64,000 nt of DNA from Paenibacillus lactis (GCF_017873605.1 NZ_JAGGKI010000001.1:62001-126000); one strand, 5' to 3'; counted from the first letter of the stretch, positions 10,121-19,771 are shown. The notes: generated by a model not told the origin, from the letters alone. A program made the numbers and translations.

Positions 10121-10296
10121 ACGATATCATCTCCTACTCCGTGCATAAAAATATAAGCCTGTATATATGAACCAAGAAGAACGACCGCCCGGGCCGTCCT
10201 CCTTGTTATCCAAATCCAAAATCCAGCATAATGCCCGCGGGAAGCTAATTGCCGGGCATGACTCGCCTAATGCGGAGCTCCGATAAGATAAGCTCC

Positions 10297-12288
10297 TTAC
10301 TCGGCTTGAAGCTCCAGCAGCGCATCACGAAGCTCTGCGGCACGCTCGAACTGGAGATTCTTCGCGGCTTCCTTCATTTCGGCTTCCAGACGCTGAATCA
10401 GGCTTTGACGCTCCTTCTTCGACATCTTCTGCTTGTCGCCGGCCAAATAGTCCGCCTTGCCCTCGGCCACCTTCGTCGCTTCAATGACGTCCCGCACCTT
10501 CTTGCGGATCGTCTGCGGCGTAATGCCGTGCTTCTCGTTGTAGGCAACCTGAATGCTGCGGCGGCGCTCCGTCTCCTTGATCGCCCGATCCATCGAATCG
10601 GTGATCTTGTCTCCGTACATGATGACCTTGCCGTCCGAGTTCCGGGCAGCGCGGCCGATCGTCTGGATCAGGGACCGGTCGGAGCGGAGGAAGCCTTCCT
10701 TATCCGCGTCCAGAATCGCTACCAGGGACACCTCCGGCAGGTCAAGGCCTTCCCGGAGCAGGTTAATTCCGACCAATACGTGGAACGTCCCCAAGCGCAG
10801 GTCGCGCAGGATCTGCATCCGCTCTAGCGTCTTAATATCGGAGTGCATGTAGCGGACCTTGATGCCAATCTCCTTGAGGTAATCGGTCAAGTCTTCCGCC
10901 ATCTTCTTCGTAAGCGTCGTAATCAGCACACGTTCGTCACGGTCAACCCGTTCCCGGATCTCGCCGATCAGATCGTCGATCTGACCTTCCGTCGGCCGCA
11001 CGTCAATGATCGGATCGAGCAGCCCGGTCGGCCGGATGATCTGCTCCACCATCGTATCGCAGTGCTCGAGCTCATAAGGCCCCGGCGTTGCGGATACATA
11101 GATAATCTGGTTGACCTTCTCCTCGAACTCCTCGAACTTCAGCGGACGGTTATCGAGCGCCGACGGCAGGCGGAACCCGTGCTCCACGAGCACTGTCTTC
11201 CTTGCGCGGTCGCCGTTGTACATGGCCCGGATCTGCGGCAGCGTCACGTGCGATTCGTCGATCACGATCAGCATGTCGTCCGGGAAATAATCGAGCAGCG
11301 TATACGGGGTTGCCCCCGGCTCCCGGAACGTCAGCGGCCCCGAATAGTTCTCGATGCCGGAGCAGAATCCGACTTCCTTCATCATCTCGATATCATAACG
11401 CGTACGCTGCTCCAGCCGCTGCGCTTCGAGCAGCTTGCCCTCAGAGCGGAGCTGCTCGAGGCGCTCCTCCAGCTCCCGCTCGATATTGATCAGTGCAACC
11501 CGCATCGTCTCTTCGCGGGTTACGAAGTGGGACGCCGGGAAGATCGCAATATGCTCGCGCTCTCCGACCAGCTCTCCCGTCAGGACGTCAATCTCCGTGA
11601 TTCGCTCGATCTCGTCGCCGAACAGCTCGACGCGAACGGCATGCTCGCCCTTCGAGGCAGGAAATATCTCGATGACGTCTCCGCGGACGCGGAACGTGCC
11701 GCGCACGAAATTGATATCGTTGCGCTGGTACTGAATATCAACAAGCCGCGCCAGAATCTGATTGCGCGGCTTCTCCATGCCTACCCGGAGCGAGAGCAGC
11801 AATTCCCCGTATTCCTTCGGCGATCCCAAGCCGTAAATGCACGATACGCTCGCAACGATGATGACATCCCGCCGCTCGAACAGCGAGCTCGTGGCCGAGT
11901 GACGAAGCTTGTCGATCTCTTCGTTGATGCTGGAATCCTTCTCGATATACGTATCTGAAGAAGGGATGTACGCTTCCGGCTGATAGTAATCGTAGTAGCT
12001 GACAAAGTAATCAACCGAATTGTTCGGGAAAAACTCCTTGAATTCGCTCGCCAGCTGTGCGGCAAGCGTCTTGTTATGCGCAATGACAAGGGTCGGCCGG
12101 TTGACTCTGGCGATGGTCTGCGCGATCGTAAACGTCTTGCCGGTTCCTGTTGCACCGAGCAGGGTCTGGTGCTTCTTCCCCTGGCGCAGCCCTTCAACCA
12201 GCTGCTCGATCGCAGCCGGCTGGTCGCCTTGCGGCTGGAACTCGGACTCAATCTCAAAGGATTTGGTACTGACAACTAAATCGCTCAT
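10297..12288 (-). CDS. uvrB: Excinuclease ABC subunit B
   Basis: A 663-residue UvrB, the damage-verifying helicase-like component of nucleotide excision repair. Walker A is GATGTGKTF near residue 43; the beta-hairpin region has [11 protein letters not shown]; later helicase motifs include DESHVTLPQ and [11 protein letters not shown]-terminal UVR domain (~625-660) contacts UvrC. The start ATG at 12286-12288 opens [13 protein letters not shown]. The gene leads the uvrBA unit and has a promoter and candidate SOS box upstream. Confidence 0.97.
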   Translation of the reverse strand: MSDLVVSTKSFEIESEFQPQGDQPAAIEQLVEGLRQGKKHQTLLGATGTGKTFTIAQTIARVNRPTLVIAHNKTLAAQLASEFKEFFPNNSVDYFVSYYDYYQPEAYIPSSDTYIEKDSSINEEIDKLRHSATSSLFERRDVIIVASVSCIYGLGSPKEYGELLLSLRVGMEKPRNQILARLVDIQYQRNDINFVRGTFRVRGDVIEIFPASKGEHAVRVELFGDEIERITEIDVLTGELVGEREHIAIFPASHFVTREETMRVALINIERELEERLEQLRSEGKLLEAQRLEQRTRYDIEMMKEVGFCSGIENYSGPLTFREPGATPYTLLDYFPDDMLIVIDESHVTLPQIRAMYNGDRARKTVLVEHGFRLPSALDNRPLKFEEFEEKVNQIIYVSATPGPYELEHCDTMVEQIIRPTGLLDPIIDVRPTEGQIDDLIGEIRERVDRDERVLITTLTKKMAEDLTDYLKEIGIKVRYMHSDIKTLERMQILRDLRLGTFHVLVGINLLREGLDLPEVSLVAILDADKEGFLRSDRSLIQTIGRAARNSDGKVIMYGDKITDSMDRAIKETERRRSIQVAYNEKHGITPQTIRKKVRDVIEATKVAEGKADYLAGDKQKMSKKERQSLIQRLEAEMKEAAKNLQFERAAELRDALLELQAE

Positions 12289-12398
12289 TGTCCATCATCA
12301 CCCTTATGCTCTAAAATGTAAATCATACTAAAAGATATGTCGAAATTTCCCGATGATATAGATATTGGGAAATTAGTGGTGTCGGTTAACAGGAATAA

Positions 12399-12446
12399 GA
12401 ATATCTGTTCCCGTCTCATTATACCCTTTACGTTTTTTTGATGCAA
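12399..12446 (-). promoter_or_regulatory. uvrB promoter with candidate LexA box
   Basis: On the minus strand TTGCAT (12441-12446) and TATAAT (12418-12423) are 17 bases apart, a strong sigma-A promoter. Just downstream GAAC-AGAT-ATTC (12399-12410) matches the Gram-positive LexA box GAAC-N4-GTTC at all but one base of the half-sites, located about +1 to +12, where LexA would block transcription. The promoter is well supported; the LexA box is a candidate. The leader to the ATG is ~120 bases. Confidence 0.55.
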
Positions 12447-12545
12447 ACAATTTCATGGAATATTCAGCAGCCCGCGATCCGGTAAATTTAGCGCGGGCAA
12501 ACGCGCGCTTTTCGGTCCGTTTTAAATTGCCTTAAACGGTTTCTA

Positions 12546-12573
12546 TTGAGTTCAATCATGGTTCAACTATAAA
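12546..12573 (+). promoter_or_regulatory. Possible promoter for motAB
   Basis: TTGAGT and TATAAA are 16 bases apart on the plus strand, just before the motA ribosome site. A direct repeat GTTCAA-N5-GTTCAA lies in the spacer. No sigma-D motif was found. The AAAGGAG ribosome site is 14 bases from the ATG, longer than usual. Confidence 0.35.
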
Positions 12574-12595
12574 TAAAGGAGATGATTACAGCATT

Positions 12596-13390
12596 ATGGA
12601 TATAACAATCATTATCGGCATCCTGGCCGGACTCGCGGCCCTCATCGGAGGCTTCCTCTGGGAAGGCGGACATATCGGCGGGCTGATGCAGGGCGCGGCA
12701 GCGCTGATCGTGTTCGGCGGAACCGTGGCCGCTGTCCTCATCAGCTTCCCGCTCTCCCGTCTCCGAACCATCCCCGCCGCCCTCCGGCTGGCCTTCGGCC
12801 GCAGCGTCCGTTCACCGGGCGAGCTTATCGATTCGCTGGCCGATATGTCGGTCATTGCGCGAAGAGACGGCGTTCTGGCCTTGGAGCGCGTCTCGGACGA
12901 GCATGCCGATCCTTTTCTGAGAGAAGGGATGCAGATGGTCGTCGACGGCACCGATCCCGAAATGGTCCGCCAAATCCTTGAGCTTGAAATCCAGGCCGCC
13001 GAGCAGAAGCACGAAGGCTACGCTAAAATTTTCGAATCTGCCGGAGGCTATGCGCCCACGATGGGGATAATCGGAACCGTCATGGGATTGATCCATGTGC
13101 TCGGCAGTTTGCAGGAGCCCACGAATCTCGGCCCTTCGATTGCCGTCGCGTTCACAGCTACCTTATACGGTGTTGCCAGCGCCAATATTATCTTTTTGCC
13201 CATTGCAACGAAGATTAAAGCACGTTCCGAAGAAGAAATTGTAAATATGGAGCTCCTGCTGGAAGGCATTCTAGCCATTCAGAACGGAGAGCACCCGCTT
13301 ATCGTCCGCAAGAAGCTGGCCTCCTTCGCATCGGCGGGCAGGTTGGATGGACCGGCATCAAGGGGGTTCGCCCATGAGTGGACCGAATAG
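12596..13390 (+). CDS. motA: Flagellar motor stator protein MotA (MotA/TolQ/ExbB family)
   Basis: A 264-residue protein with the MotA layout: two N-terminal transmembrane segments (1-22, 30-50), a large cytoplasmic domain, and two more segments (~150-172 and ~183-205). The conserved pore-side stretch GGYAPTMGIIGTVMGLI precedes the third segment, and TLYGVASANI marks the fourth. With MotB it forms the ion-driven stator of the flagellar motor in the plasma membrane. The order and a 17-base overlap with motB indicate coupled expression. The N-terminus resembles Bacillus MotA as much as MotP; ion preference (H+ or Na+) was not assigned. Confidence 0.9.
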   Translation: MDITIIIGILAGLAALIGGFLWEGGHIGGLMQGAAALIVFGGTVAAVLISFPLSRLRTIPAALRLAFGRSVRSPGELIDSLADMSVIARRDGVLALERVSDEHADPFLREGMQMVVDGTDPEMVRQILELEIQAAEQKHEGYAKIFESAGGYAPTMGIIGTVMGLIHVLGSLQEPTNLGPSIAVAFTATLYGVASANIIFLPIATKIKARSEEEIVNMELLLEGILAIQNGEHPLIVRKKLASFASAGRLDGPASRGFAHEWTE

Positions 13391-14186
13391 ACGGAGGCGG
13401 CGCTCCCGTCCGCAGGCTGGCGGCGATCAGCGCGACCGCTGGATGATCACCTATGCGGATCTGATTACTTTGCTGCTGATATTTTTTGTCGTCATGTATG
13501 GGATGAGCCGTTTGGATCCGGAAAAATATCAATTGGTCACCGAGTCGCTGCAGGCCACCTTTCAGAGCGGGGACAGTATTCTGGAGATGGGCTCCGGCAT
13601 AACCGGCACGGCCGATACGGAGAACCACAAGAACCCTCCTTCCAAGGCTGAGGAAGACAGCGCCGATGATGCCGAAGACGCCGGGCCGTTAAGCGAGCGT
13701 GAGCTCGCCTTCCGCGCCCAGGAAGAGGAGCTGGCGAGTTTCATGGGACTCATTCAGCAATATGTGAAGGATAACCAGCTCGAGGACGATATTTTCATCT
13801 CGGACGAGCCCCAAGGAATCGCCATTACGTTAAGCGACCGCTTCCTGTTCGATGTCGGCCGGGCGGAATTGAAGCCGGGTGCAGCTCCCGTGCTCGGCAA
13901 GCTGGCGAGCCTGTTCAAAAATTTGGATTCCACCGTCAGCATCGAAGGCCATACGGACGATGTGCCGATCGGACGCGGCTCCATCTACAAGGATAATTGG
14001 GAGCTTTCCGGCGCACGCGCCATGTCGGTGCTTCGCTTCTTCTTAGAGAAGGAAGGGCTGGATCCAGCGGACTTCCAGTATGCGGGATATGCGGATACAA
14101 GACCGGCCGCGGACAATACCACTCCTGAAGGCCGACAGAAAAACCGCCGGGTCGAGATCACCGTGCTGCGACAGCTTCGCCAGTAG
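13374..14186 (+). CDS. motB: Flagellar motor stator protein MotB (OmpA-like C-terminus)
   Basis: A 270-residue stator partner. A basic N-terminus (RRRRRSRPQAGG) precedes a single transmembrane helix beginning WMITYADLITLLL, whose Asp is the conserved ion-binding residue. After an acidic linker (~residues 85-130) comes an OmpA-family peptidoglycan-binding domain with the EGHTDDVPI and NWELSGARA motifs and the closing RQKNRRVEI. It anchors the stator to the cell wall. The start is ATG at 13374 with AGGGGG eight bases upstream, inside the end of motA; the longer frame to 13347 lacks a ribosome site. The gene is followed by a terminator. Confidence 0.92.
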   Translation: MSGPNRRRRRSRPQAGGDQRDRWMITYADLITLLLIFFVVMYGMSRLDPEKYQLVTESLQATFQSGDSILEMGSGITGTADTENHKNPPSKAEEDSADDAEDAGPLSERELAFRAQEEELASFMGLIQQYVKDNQLEDDIFISDEPQGIAITLSDRFLFDVGRAELKPGAAPVLGKLASLFKNLDSTVSIEGHTDDVPIGRGSIYKDNWELSGARAMSVLRFFLEKEGLDPADFQYAGYADTRPAADNTTPEGRQKNRRVEITVLRQLRQ

Positions 14187-14264
14187 CAGGCACCGACTCT
14201 CAACGTAGCACGGCATTCAAATCTTGCGAGTTGCCGATAAAGCACTCCCTTTCACATCATCATC

Positions 14265-14306
14265 AAAGGCCAGGCCGCAGGTTGCGGTCTGGCCTTTGAT
14301 TTTCTT
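14265..14306 (+). terminator. Terminator of motAB
   Basis: AAAGGCCAGGCCGCA pairs with TGCGGTCTGGCCTTT around a 3-base loop and is followed by GATTTTCTT on the plus strand. Confidence 0.8.
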
Positions 14307-14368
14307 AGCTATCACGATCGGTACTCGTCAACGAAGCTCGACAGACGAATCATTACAATTAACCGGCT

Positions 14369-15532
14369 CTAAGCGGCGGTTCCTGTCCCGCTCTCGCTTG
14401 GCCGCAGAACGGCAGAGCCGACGGCGAGCAAAATGATCGCCATCAAGCCGAGGACCGCGAGCGGCAGGCTGATATCAGCGAGCGTGCCGCCGGTGGCGGC
14501 GATCTCCACCGCTTCAATTGCCCACTTTTGCGGAATAAAGTTGGCGAGCTTCTGCATGAACTCCGGCATGATGGCCAGCGGCCAGAAGCAGCCGCCCAGC
14601 ATGCAGCTCGGAGTGACGATCATGGAATTGATCATCGCGGCATTCTGATCGTTGCGGATGAGTCCCGCGATCGTGCTGGCAAGCCCGAGCGACACCAGCA
14701 TGAAGGCCATCAGGATGAGAAAGTGCAGCATGAACGGAATGCCGTACTCGTAACGCAGCACATACCGGCTGAGCAGAAGCACGATGATTACCTGCAGCGA
14801 TCCGACGACAAGGCTCCCCAGAAAGTTGCCGAGCGCGATCTCGTATGCCCGGACCGGTGCCGTATACATCCGCGACAGCGTGCGCTGCCTCCGGTCGTCC
14901 AATATCATCGCCACGACGCTCGAGATCAGGGTCATCATGAACATAAGCGTAAATCCCGTCACATTCGACAAGCCCGGCTTGGCGTACAGATTCAGATCCG
15001 TCACCTTCGTATCCACCCGCTTCTTGGCGGATTGCTCCAGCACCCGGCTCAGCGCTTGCATGCGGACCTCACCCGAGTCAGACATTTCCCGGGTTGCCGA
15101 GACCGATCCGTTCAGGCGCTTAACCGTAGAGTCGGCGGTCATGCGGATCATGACCGATGCTTCCGACGTTGATACTTCATACACCTTGACGCTCGGCGAT
15201 CCCCCTTCCATGATTCCGTCGCTGAAGCTTCGGGGAACATAAACGCCGACCGTGCTTTTATTCTGAAGCAGCTCCTCGCGCAGCACATCCTCGGAAGCCG
15301 ACTCCTTCAGCACATATTGTCCGCTGTGCTCCAGCTGCTCCATCAAGTATTGCCCTGCAGGACCTTCGTCCTCATTCACATAGGAGACAATGATACCGGC
15401 TGCCGTCGTCCTGCCCAGCAGAAACACCGTCAGCGTGACGACGACGCAGGGCACCAGGACAAAGACAATCCAGCCCCGTCTCCGCCCAAGCGTCCGTTTC
15501 ACCATATTCCAGGCGATAATCAAGCTAGGCAT
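14369..15532 (-). CDS. ABC-2 type exporter permease (LnrN-like)
   Basis: A 387-residue ABC-2 permease: one N-terminal transmembrane helix (~18-40), a large extracellular domain of ~150 residues, and five or six C-terminal helices from ~175, with the loop DDRRQRTLSRMYTAPV that contacts the ATPase. It pairs with the neighbouring permease and ATPase as a heteromeric exporter. It overlaps the upstream permease gene by eight bases. ATPase plus two such permeases plus an adjacent kinase/regulator pair is the make-up of the Bacillus linearmycin exporter LnrLMN; the actual substrate here is not known. Confidence 0.85.
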   Translation of the reverse strand: MPSLIIAWNMVKRTLGRRRGWIVFVLVPCVVVTLTVFLLGRTTAAGIIVSYVNEDEGPAGQYLMEQLEHSGQYVLKESASEDVLREELLQNKSTVGVYVPRSFSDGIMEGGSPSVKVYEVSTSEASVMIRMTADSTVKRLNGSVSATREMSDSGEVRMQALSRVLEQSAKKRVDTKVTDLNLYAKPGLSNVTGFTLMFMMTLISSVVAMILDDRRQRTLSRMYTAPVRAYEIALGNFLGSLVVGSLQVIIVLLLSRYVLRYEYGIPFMLHFLILMAFMLVSLGLASTIAGLIRNDQNAAMINSMIVTPSCMLGGCFWPLAIMPEFMQKLANFIPQKWAIEAVEIAATGGTLADISLPLAVLGLMAIILLAVGSAVLRPSESGTGTAA

Positions 15533-16703
15533 GGTATCCCACCTTTCGGTACGTGATCATGGCAAAGGCCGACAGCACGGCCGTTATGATCGCCAGCATC
15601 CCGATGCAGGAGAGGACGAGGCCGGTCTCGCTGTCCAGCATCATCCGCAGCATGCTCTGCATCGCCCAGTGGTTGACCGTAAAGGCTGCGATCTTCTGAA
15701 AAAACTCCACCGGCAGCGGCATAAAGCCTCCGCTGACAAACGTCATGGCGATGATTATGGCCTGCATCAGGCCCCTGGCTCCGGCCGCCGTGCGGGACAC
15801 GAACGTAATGAGCGCCGCAATCGTCATGGAGGACAAGGTGAGCAGGACGCAGACCGTGATCAGCAGGAGCGGATGCCCTCCCCACTTCACGCCATAAAGC
15901 CACATCGATCCAAGCACAATGACAGCAGCTTTCACAAACGTGATCAGACTGCATCCAATGATTTTGCCGGCAAAGATCGTGCCGGGGGATACCGGTGCAC
16001 TTTGCAGCCGGTACAGGGTCCGGCTCTCCCGCTCGCCCAGCAGGCTGCTGCTTGCCATCAGGCCTGAATACAGCAGAAACATGACCAGCATGGAAGCCGC
16101 ATAGTATTGAGCGGCAGAATAAGACCCGCCCTTTTCGCTCAATTGTCCAACCTCCACGCTAGCTCCGCCTGGTTTCCCATCGGAAGCCGATGCTGGTACT
16201 GCGAGCGCCTGCACGCCGCCGAACACGATCGCCTCCGCCTGTTTATGATTCGCGTCCGCCATAAACGTTGTAAAGACGGTATCCGCCACGAGATTCAGAT
16301 TATGGTCTCTGCCGGGAAGCAGCTCCAGCTTCACCGCTTCTCCCCGTCCCATCCGCTCGTCGAACGCTTCCGGGATCACCACCGCATAATCCAGCTCTCC
16401 CCGGCGGAGCTTTCCTACACCCTCCTCGCGATTCGATAGGATGTGCTGGATAACAATATCCTGAATTTCCGGCGCATTCACGAGTTCCTGCATGCTTGCA
16501 GGAAGCTCCCCCTGCGCTTCGGGCAATATGAAGCCCACATTCACCGGCGGCTGCTCAAATTCCTTTTCGTTTCCGAACCAGCCGGATAGCGCGTTACCTA
16601 ATATAAAGATCAGTATAAGCGGCAGCAAAAATTGATTGATCAGCACCGTCCGGCTCGTAGCCATCCGCTTGAGCTCAAACCAGGCGATAATCGCAGTGTT
16701 CAT
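15525..16703 (-). CDS. ABC-2 type exporter permease (LnrM-like)
   Basis: A 392-residue permease with the same topology as the next gene: first helix ~20-42 after a WFELKRMATSR start, a long extracellular domain, then C-terminal helices from ~200, with the cytoplasmic loop LGERESRTLYRLQSAPV after the second. The two permeases are distant paralogs, consistent with a heterodimeric pore. It lies 43 bases after the ATPase gene and overlaps the next permease by eight bases, so the three genes form one operon. Extracellular domains of this type are thought to sense or bind amphiphilic antibiotics; that is family knowledge, not seen here. Confidence 0.85.
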   Translation of the reverse strand: MNTAIIAWFELKRMATSRTVLINQFLLPLILIFILGNALSGWFGNEKEFEQPPVNVGFILPEAQGELPASMQELVNAPEIQDIVIQHILSNREEGVGKLRRGELDYAVVIPEAFDERMGRGEAVKLELLPGRDHNLNLVADTVFTTFMADANHKQAEAIVFGGVQALAVPASASDGKPGGASVEVGQLSEKGGSYSAAQYYAASMLVMFLLYSGLMASSSLLGERESRTLYRLQSAPVSPGTIFAGKIIGCSLITFVKAAVIVLGSMWLYGVKWGGHPLLLITVCVLLTLSSMTIAALITFVSRTAAGARGLMQAIIIAMTFVSGGFMPLPVEFFQKIAAFTVNHWAMQSMLRMMLDSETGLVLSCIGMLAIITAVLSAFAMITYRKVGYHA

Positions 16704-16746
16704 GGTTTGTTTTCTCCCTTCATGTATCCGGAGACCTCCGGCCTGT

Positions 16747-17685
16747 TTAGTCCCGCAGCTTCCGTCCAGTCAGGCTGAGAAACAGCGTCTCCAAGTCAGG
16801 CTCCTCGCACTGCAGCGATCGGAGCGTCGTGCCGTGCTTGCCGCAAATGAACAGAATATCCTGCAGCTCCTCTTGCGCCGATGGAACATAAATCTCGAGC
16901 CGATGATCATGTTGCGTAACGCGCCCGACGCGCGGATGAAGCTTCATCTCCTGGATAAGCTCCTCCGTGATCCCATCTGCCGTGAGGATAATGCGCTCCT
17001 CTTGAGCCACCCGGGCCCGCAGCTCCTGCTGCGTACCGCAGGCGATGACATGGCCTTGGTCCATAATGGCCACCCGATCGCTGATCGCGGCAACCTCCTC
17101 CATATAATGGCTGGTATAAATGACCGTCGAGCCCATCTCATTCAACGTCCGGACAGATTCAAGGATATGGTTGCGCGACTGCGGATCGATGCCGACCGTC
17201 GGTTCATCCATGATGATGAGCTTCGGGCGATGGGTAATCGAGCAGGCGATGTTCAGTCTTCGCTTCATCCCGCCGGAAAAGGTCGACGGCCGGTCCTTGG
17301 CCCGATCCTGCAGTCCGACGAACGTCAATGCCTCCTCCACCCGTTCCTTCAGCTGCTGTCCCCGGAGTCCGTACAATTTTGCAAAAAAGGCGACGTTGTC
17401 CATCGCGGACATTTGCTCGTACAAGGCGAGATCCTGCGGAACCAATCCGATTCTTCGCTTCACCTCAAGCGGCTGATCTTCAATCGATATGCCATCGACC
17501 TTGATGCTCCCTTGATCCTTCGGCAGCAGGCCGCAGATCATGCTGATTGACGTGCTTTTGCCAGCCCCGTTCGGGCCGAGCAGTCCGAAGATTTCCCCCT
17601 CTTGCACCTCGAGATTCAGGTGATCCACCGACAGCTTGCTACCATATCGTTTCACGACATCCTTCATTTCCAGAAAGACCGCCAT
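16747..17685 (-). CDS. ABC exporter ATP-binding protein (LnrL-like)
   Basis: A 312-residue ATPase of the drug-export (DrrA/CcmA) type. Walker A is GPNGAGKST near residue 39, the signature is TFSGGMKRRLN, Walker B ends LIIMDEPTVGID, and the switch His lies in YTSHYMEE. About 80 extra C-terminal residues form the regulatory domain usual in this subfamily. It energises the two permeases encoded next. The start is taken as ATG at 17685, with GGGG nine bases upstream; an ATG at 17694 has the ribosome site abutting it and is less likely. First gene of the exporter operon, divergent from the sensor kinase. Confidence 0.9.
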   Translation of the reverse strand: MAVFLEMKDVVKRYGSKLSVDHLNLEVQEGEIFGLLGPNGAGKSTSISMICGLLPKDQGSIKVDGISIEDQPLEVKRRIGLVPQDLALYEQMSAMDNVAFFAKLYGLRGQQLKERVEEALTFVGLQDRAKDRPSTFSGGMKRRLNIACSITHRPKLIIMDEPTVGIDPQSRNHILESVRTLNEMGSTVIYTSHYMEEVAAISDRVAIMDQGHVIACGTQQELRARVAQEERIILTADGITEELIQEMKLHPRVGRVTQHDHRLEIYVPSAQEELQDILFICGKHGTTLRSLQCEEPDLETLFLSLTGRKLRD

Positions 17686-17764
17686 ACGTACCATCCCCGT
17701 TTCCTTAATTCAGCTTTCTGACATTCATTGTATACAAGTTCGTCGTTTCTTTCAGGTAGAAGAA

Positions 17765-17782
17765 GTCACCTTATGGGGTGAC
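17765..17782. promoter_or_regulatory. Dyad between the divergent ABC and kinase operons
   Basis: GTCACC-TTATGG-GGTGAC is a perfect 6-bp inverted repeat. It lies ~43 bases upstream of the kinase -10 element and ~80 bases from the ATPase start, a position suiting a response-regulator operator acting on one or both units. No binding data exist here; the function is inferred from position and symmetry. Confidence 0.45.
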
Positions 17783-17813
17783 CAAAGTCATCTCCTATCG
17801 CTCGAATGTCCTG

Positions 17814-17822
17814 TGATATAAT
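17814..17822 (+). promoter_or_regulatory. Extended -10 promoter for the kinase/regulator operon
   Basis: TGATATAAT is a consensus TATAAT with the TG-N extension, 56 bases upstream of the kinase ATG. No -35 box is evident, consistent with an extended -10 or activator-dependent promoter. Confidence 0.5.
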
Positions 17823-17877
17823 GAAGCCACTGATGGACCGGGAGCTATAAGTTTATAAAAAAGGTTGCTGATCGCGC

Positions 17878-19041
17878 ATGTCTTCTCCTCTCGCTTATCT
17901 TCGTTACGGCTTGATTCTCCTTCCGGCCGCGGCTGATATGTTCCTTCAGCAGCTGGATGACTACGGGGAATATATGGTGTTCGTCCTCCTGTTTCTCGCG
18001 GTGACGGTGCTGAGCCGTTTCCTGCCCACCCCGTCCGCGGCCAAGGCGGCTGCGGTGGTTGAAATCGCGTTATCCTTTTGGCTGTGCCATCAATACGGAT
18101 TTATGATGGTGTTCTTGTCCGTGTCGACGATGTGCGTCTATCTGCCCCTGCTGGAGCGTTCCTGGCGGTGGTGGTTTGCGTTCGCTCACCTCGGGCTGCT
18201 GAACATCGCCATTGCCGGCTGGGATCCGCTCTTGACGACAACGGCCAATTTGGTATTTTTGTTCTTCGCGGCGGCTTTCGGCCAAATCCATCAACTGTTT
18301 GAAAAACAAGCCGATCACATCAAGCTGTACGATGAGCTCAAGCGGCTGCATTTCCAGCAGGATGAAGCGGGCAGACAGCTGCTGCAATTCGCGCACCAGG
18401 TGGAACGGGCGGCGCAAGCCGAGGAACGGAACCGGATCTCCCGCCAGCTGCATGACGATATCGGCCACCGGCTGATCCGCATCAAAATGATGATGGAGGC
18501 GGCCGTCCATACCGTCCCCCGCGATTCCGCTCGCGGCATGGAGCTGCTGCACCAGATCCGGGACCAGCTGGGCGACAGCATGGAGCAGCTGCGTTCGGCC
18601 GTTAAGCAGATGAGCCCGCACCGGCGCATGGCCGATGATTATTCCCTGGACCGGCTCCTTGCGGAGACCGGAAAGGAAACCGGCATCGAAACCGACCTTG
18701 AGCTGCAAGGAATGCCCTATCCGCTCTATCCGAGCCAGCAGGTGGTATTATATAAGAACGCCCGCGAGGCGATCACGAATGCCCTCCGTCACGGAGGCGC
18801 CACGCATGTCCGAATTTTTCTGCACTATGGGGAAGATGAGGTTCGCATGGAGGTCAGCAACAACGGCAAAGTGCCGGAGCCGGCCGATGGGCCGGACCCG
18901 GGCCAAGGCAAGCAGGGCATCGGCTTCAGCGGCATGCTGGAGCGGACCAAGGTCGTTGGCGGAACGCTTACGGTGCAGCAAAGCGCTCCGTTTACCGTGA
19001 TCACCCGGCTGCCGGTTTACCGAAAGCGTGAGATCGTATAA
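17878..19041 (+). CDS. Sensor histidine kinase, HisKA_3 (NarL/DesK) type
   Basis: A 387-residue membrane kinase. Hydrophobic segments fill residues ~10-135 (about five helices) with little extracellular sequence, pointing to intramembrane sensing. A coiled-coil linker (~140-180) leads to the HisKA_3 box ERNRISRQLHDDIGHRL with phospho-acceptor His192. The HATPase_c domain has the N box (KNAREAITNALRHGG) and G box (GIGFSGMLERTKVVGG). It would phosphorylate the regulator encoded next. Size and layout fit LnrJ/YvfT-type kinases that detect membrane-active compounds. It is divergent from the exporter it probably controls. The ribosome site (AAGG, ~13 bases away) is weak. Confidence 0.9.
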   Translation: MSSPLAYLRYGLILLPAAADMFLQQLDDYGEYMVFVLLFLAVTVLSRFLPTPSAAKAAAVVEIALSFWLCHQYGFMMVFLSVSTMCVYLPLLERSWRWWFAFAHLGLLNIAIAGWDPLLTTTANLVFLFFAAAFGQIHQLFEKQADHIKLYDELKRLHFQQDEAGRQLLQFAHQVERAAQAEERNRISRQLHDDIGHRLIRIKMMMEAAVHTVPRDSARGMELLHQIRDQLGDSMEQLRSAVKQMSPHRRMADDYSLDRLLAETGKETGIETDLELQGMPYPLYPSQQVVLYKNAREAITNALRHGGATHVRIFLHYGEDEVRMEVSNNGKVPEPADGPDPGQGKQGIGFSGMLERTKVVGGTLTVQQSAPFTVITRLPVYRKREIV

Positions 19042-19093
19042 ATCGATCGCTGAAGGAACAAGCGTCCAATTAAAAGAAAAGGTAGTGCTTACC

Positions 19094-19747
19094 ATGATTT
19101 CCGTACTGATTGTCGATGATGACCCGTTCATTCGGGAGAGCTTGAAGCTGCTCGTGGGGATGGATCCGGATATCGAAATAACCGGGGCGGCGGCTCACGG
19201 CGGGGAAGCGCTCGACTTGCTGGAAGGCGGGCTTGTGGCCGACGTCGTGCTGATGGACATCCGCATGCCGGTATGTGACGGCGTGGAAGGTACCTTGCGC
19301 ATTAGGGAGAAATATCCCGACATCCGGGTGCTGATGCTGACCACGTTCGATGATGAGGATTATATTGCGGAGGCTTTGCGGAATGGGGCAAGCGGCTATC
19401 TGCTCAAGAACATCCCGCCGGACCGGATCATCCAGGGTATCAAAACCGTCCATGACGGCAATATGCTGATTCATCCCGATATCGCCCGCAAGCTGACCGG
19501 CATGCTCCGCCCTGCCGCGCAGCCCGATCCGCAGACGCCGGCCAAGCTGGAGGCGTTCGGTCTGACGCCGGCGGAGTGCAACATCGTCACCCTCATTGCT
19601 GATGGCCTGTCCAACAAAGAAATTGCCGGCCGGCTCTTCCTTAGCGAGGGCACCGTCAAGAATTACGTGACCGATATTTTGGGGAAGCTGAGTCTGCGCG
19701 ACCGGACGCAGATTGCGATCTTTTATTTGAAGAAAGTTCAGAGTTAA
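19094..19747 (+). CDS. Response regulator, NarL/LuxR type
   Basis: A 217-residue regulator. The receiver domain has the acidic pair DDD at 8-10, phospho-acceptor Asp55 (VVLMDIRMP), Thr in LMLTTFDDE and Lys in YLLKN. The C-terminal LuxR helix-turn-helix (~150-210) reads LTPAECNIVTLIADGLSNKE then GTVKNYV. It most likely binds the dyad at 17765-17782 and activates the exporter operon; that is inference. The start is ATG at 19094, opening MISVLIVDDD. The gene is 52 bases after the kinase and ends shortly before a terminator hairpin. Confidence 0.92.
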   Translation: MISVLIVDDDPFIRESLKLLVGMDPDIEITGAAAHGGEALDLLEGGLVADVVLMDIRMPVCDGVEGTLRIREKYPDIRVLMLTTFDDEDYIAEALRNGASGYLLKNIPPDRIIQGIKTVHDGNMLIHPDIARKLTGMLRPAAQPDPQTPAKLEAFGLTPAECNIVTLIADGLSNKEIAGRLFLSEGTVKNYVTDILGKLSLRDRTQIAIFYLKKVQS

Positions 19748-19771
19748 CAAATAATCGATTTAACCGTCAAT

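Noticed and set aside
9140..10156. A 338-codon plus-strand frame opposite uvrA (and similar long frames opposite uvrB, argG, argJ)
   Set aside because: Shadow frames produced by GC-rich codon use; no ribosome sites or domains, and they are fully covered by well-supported genes.
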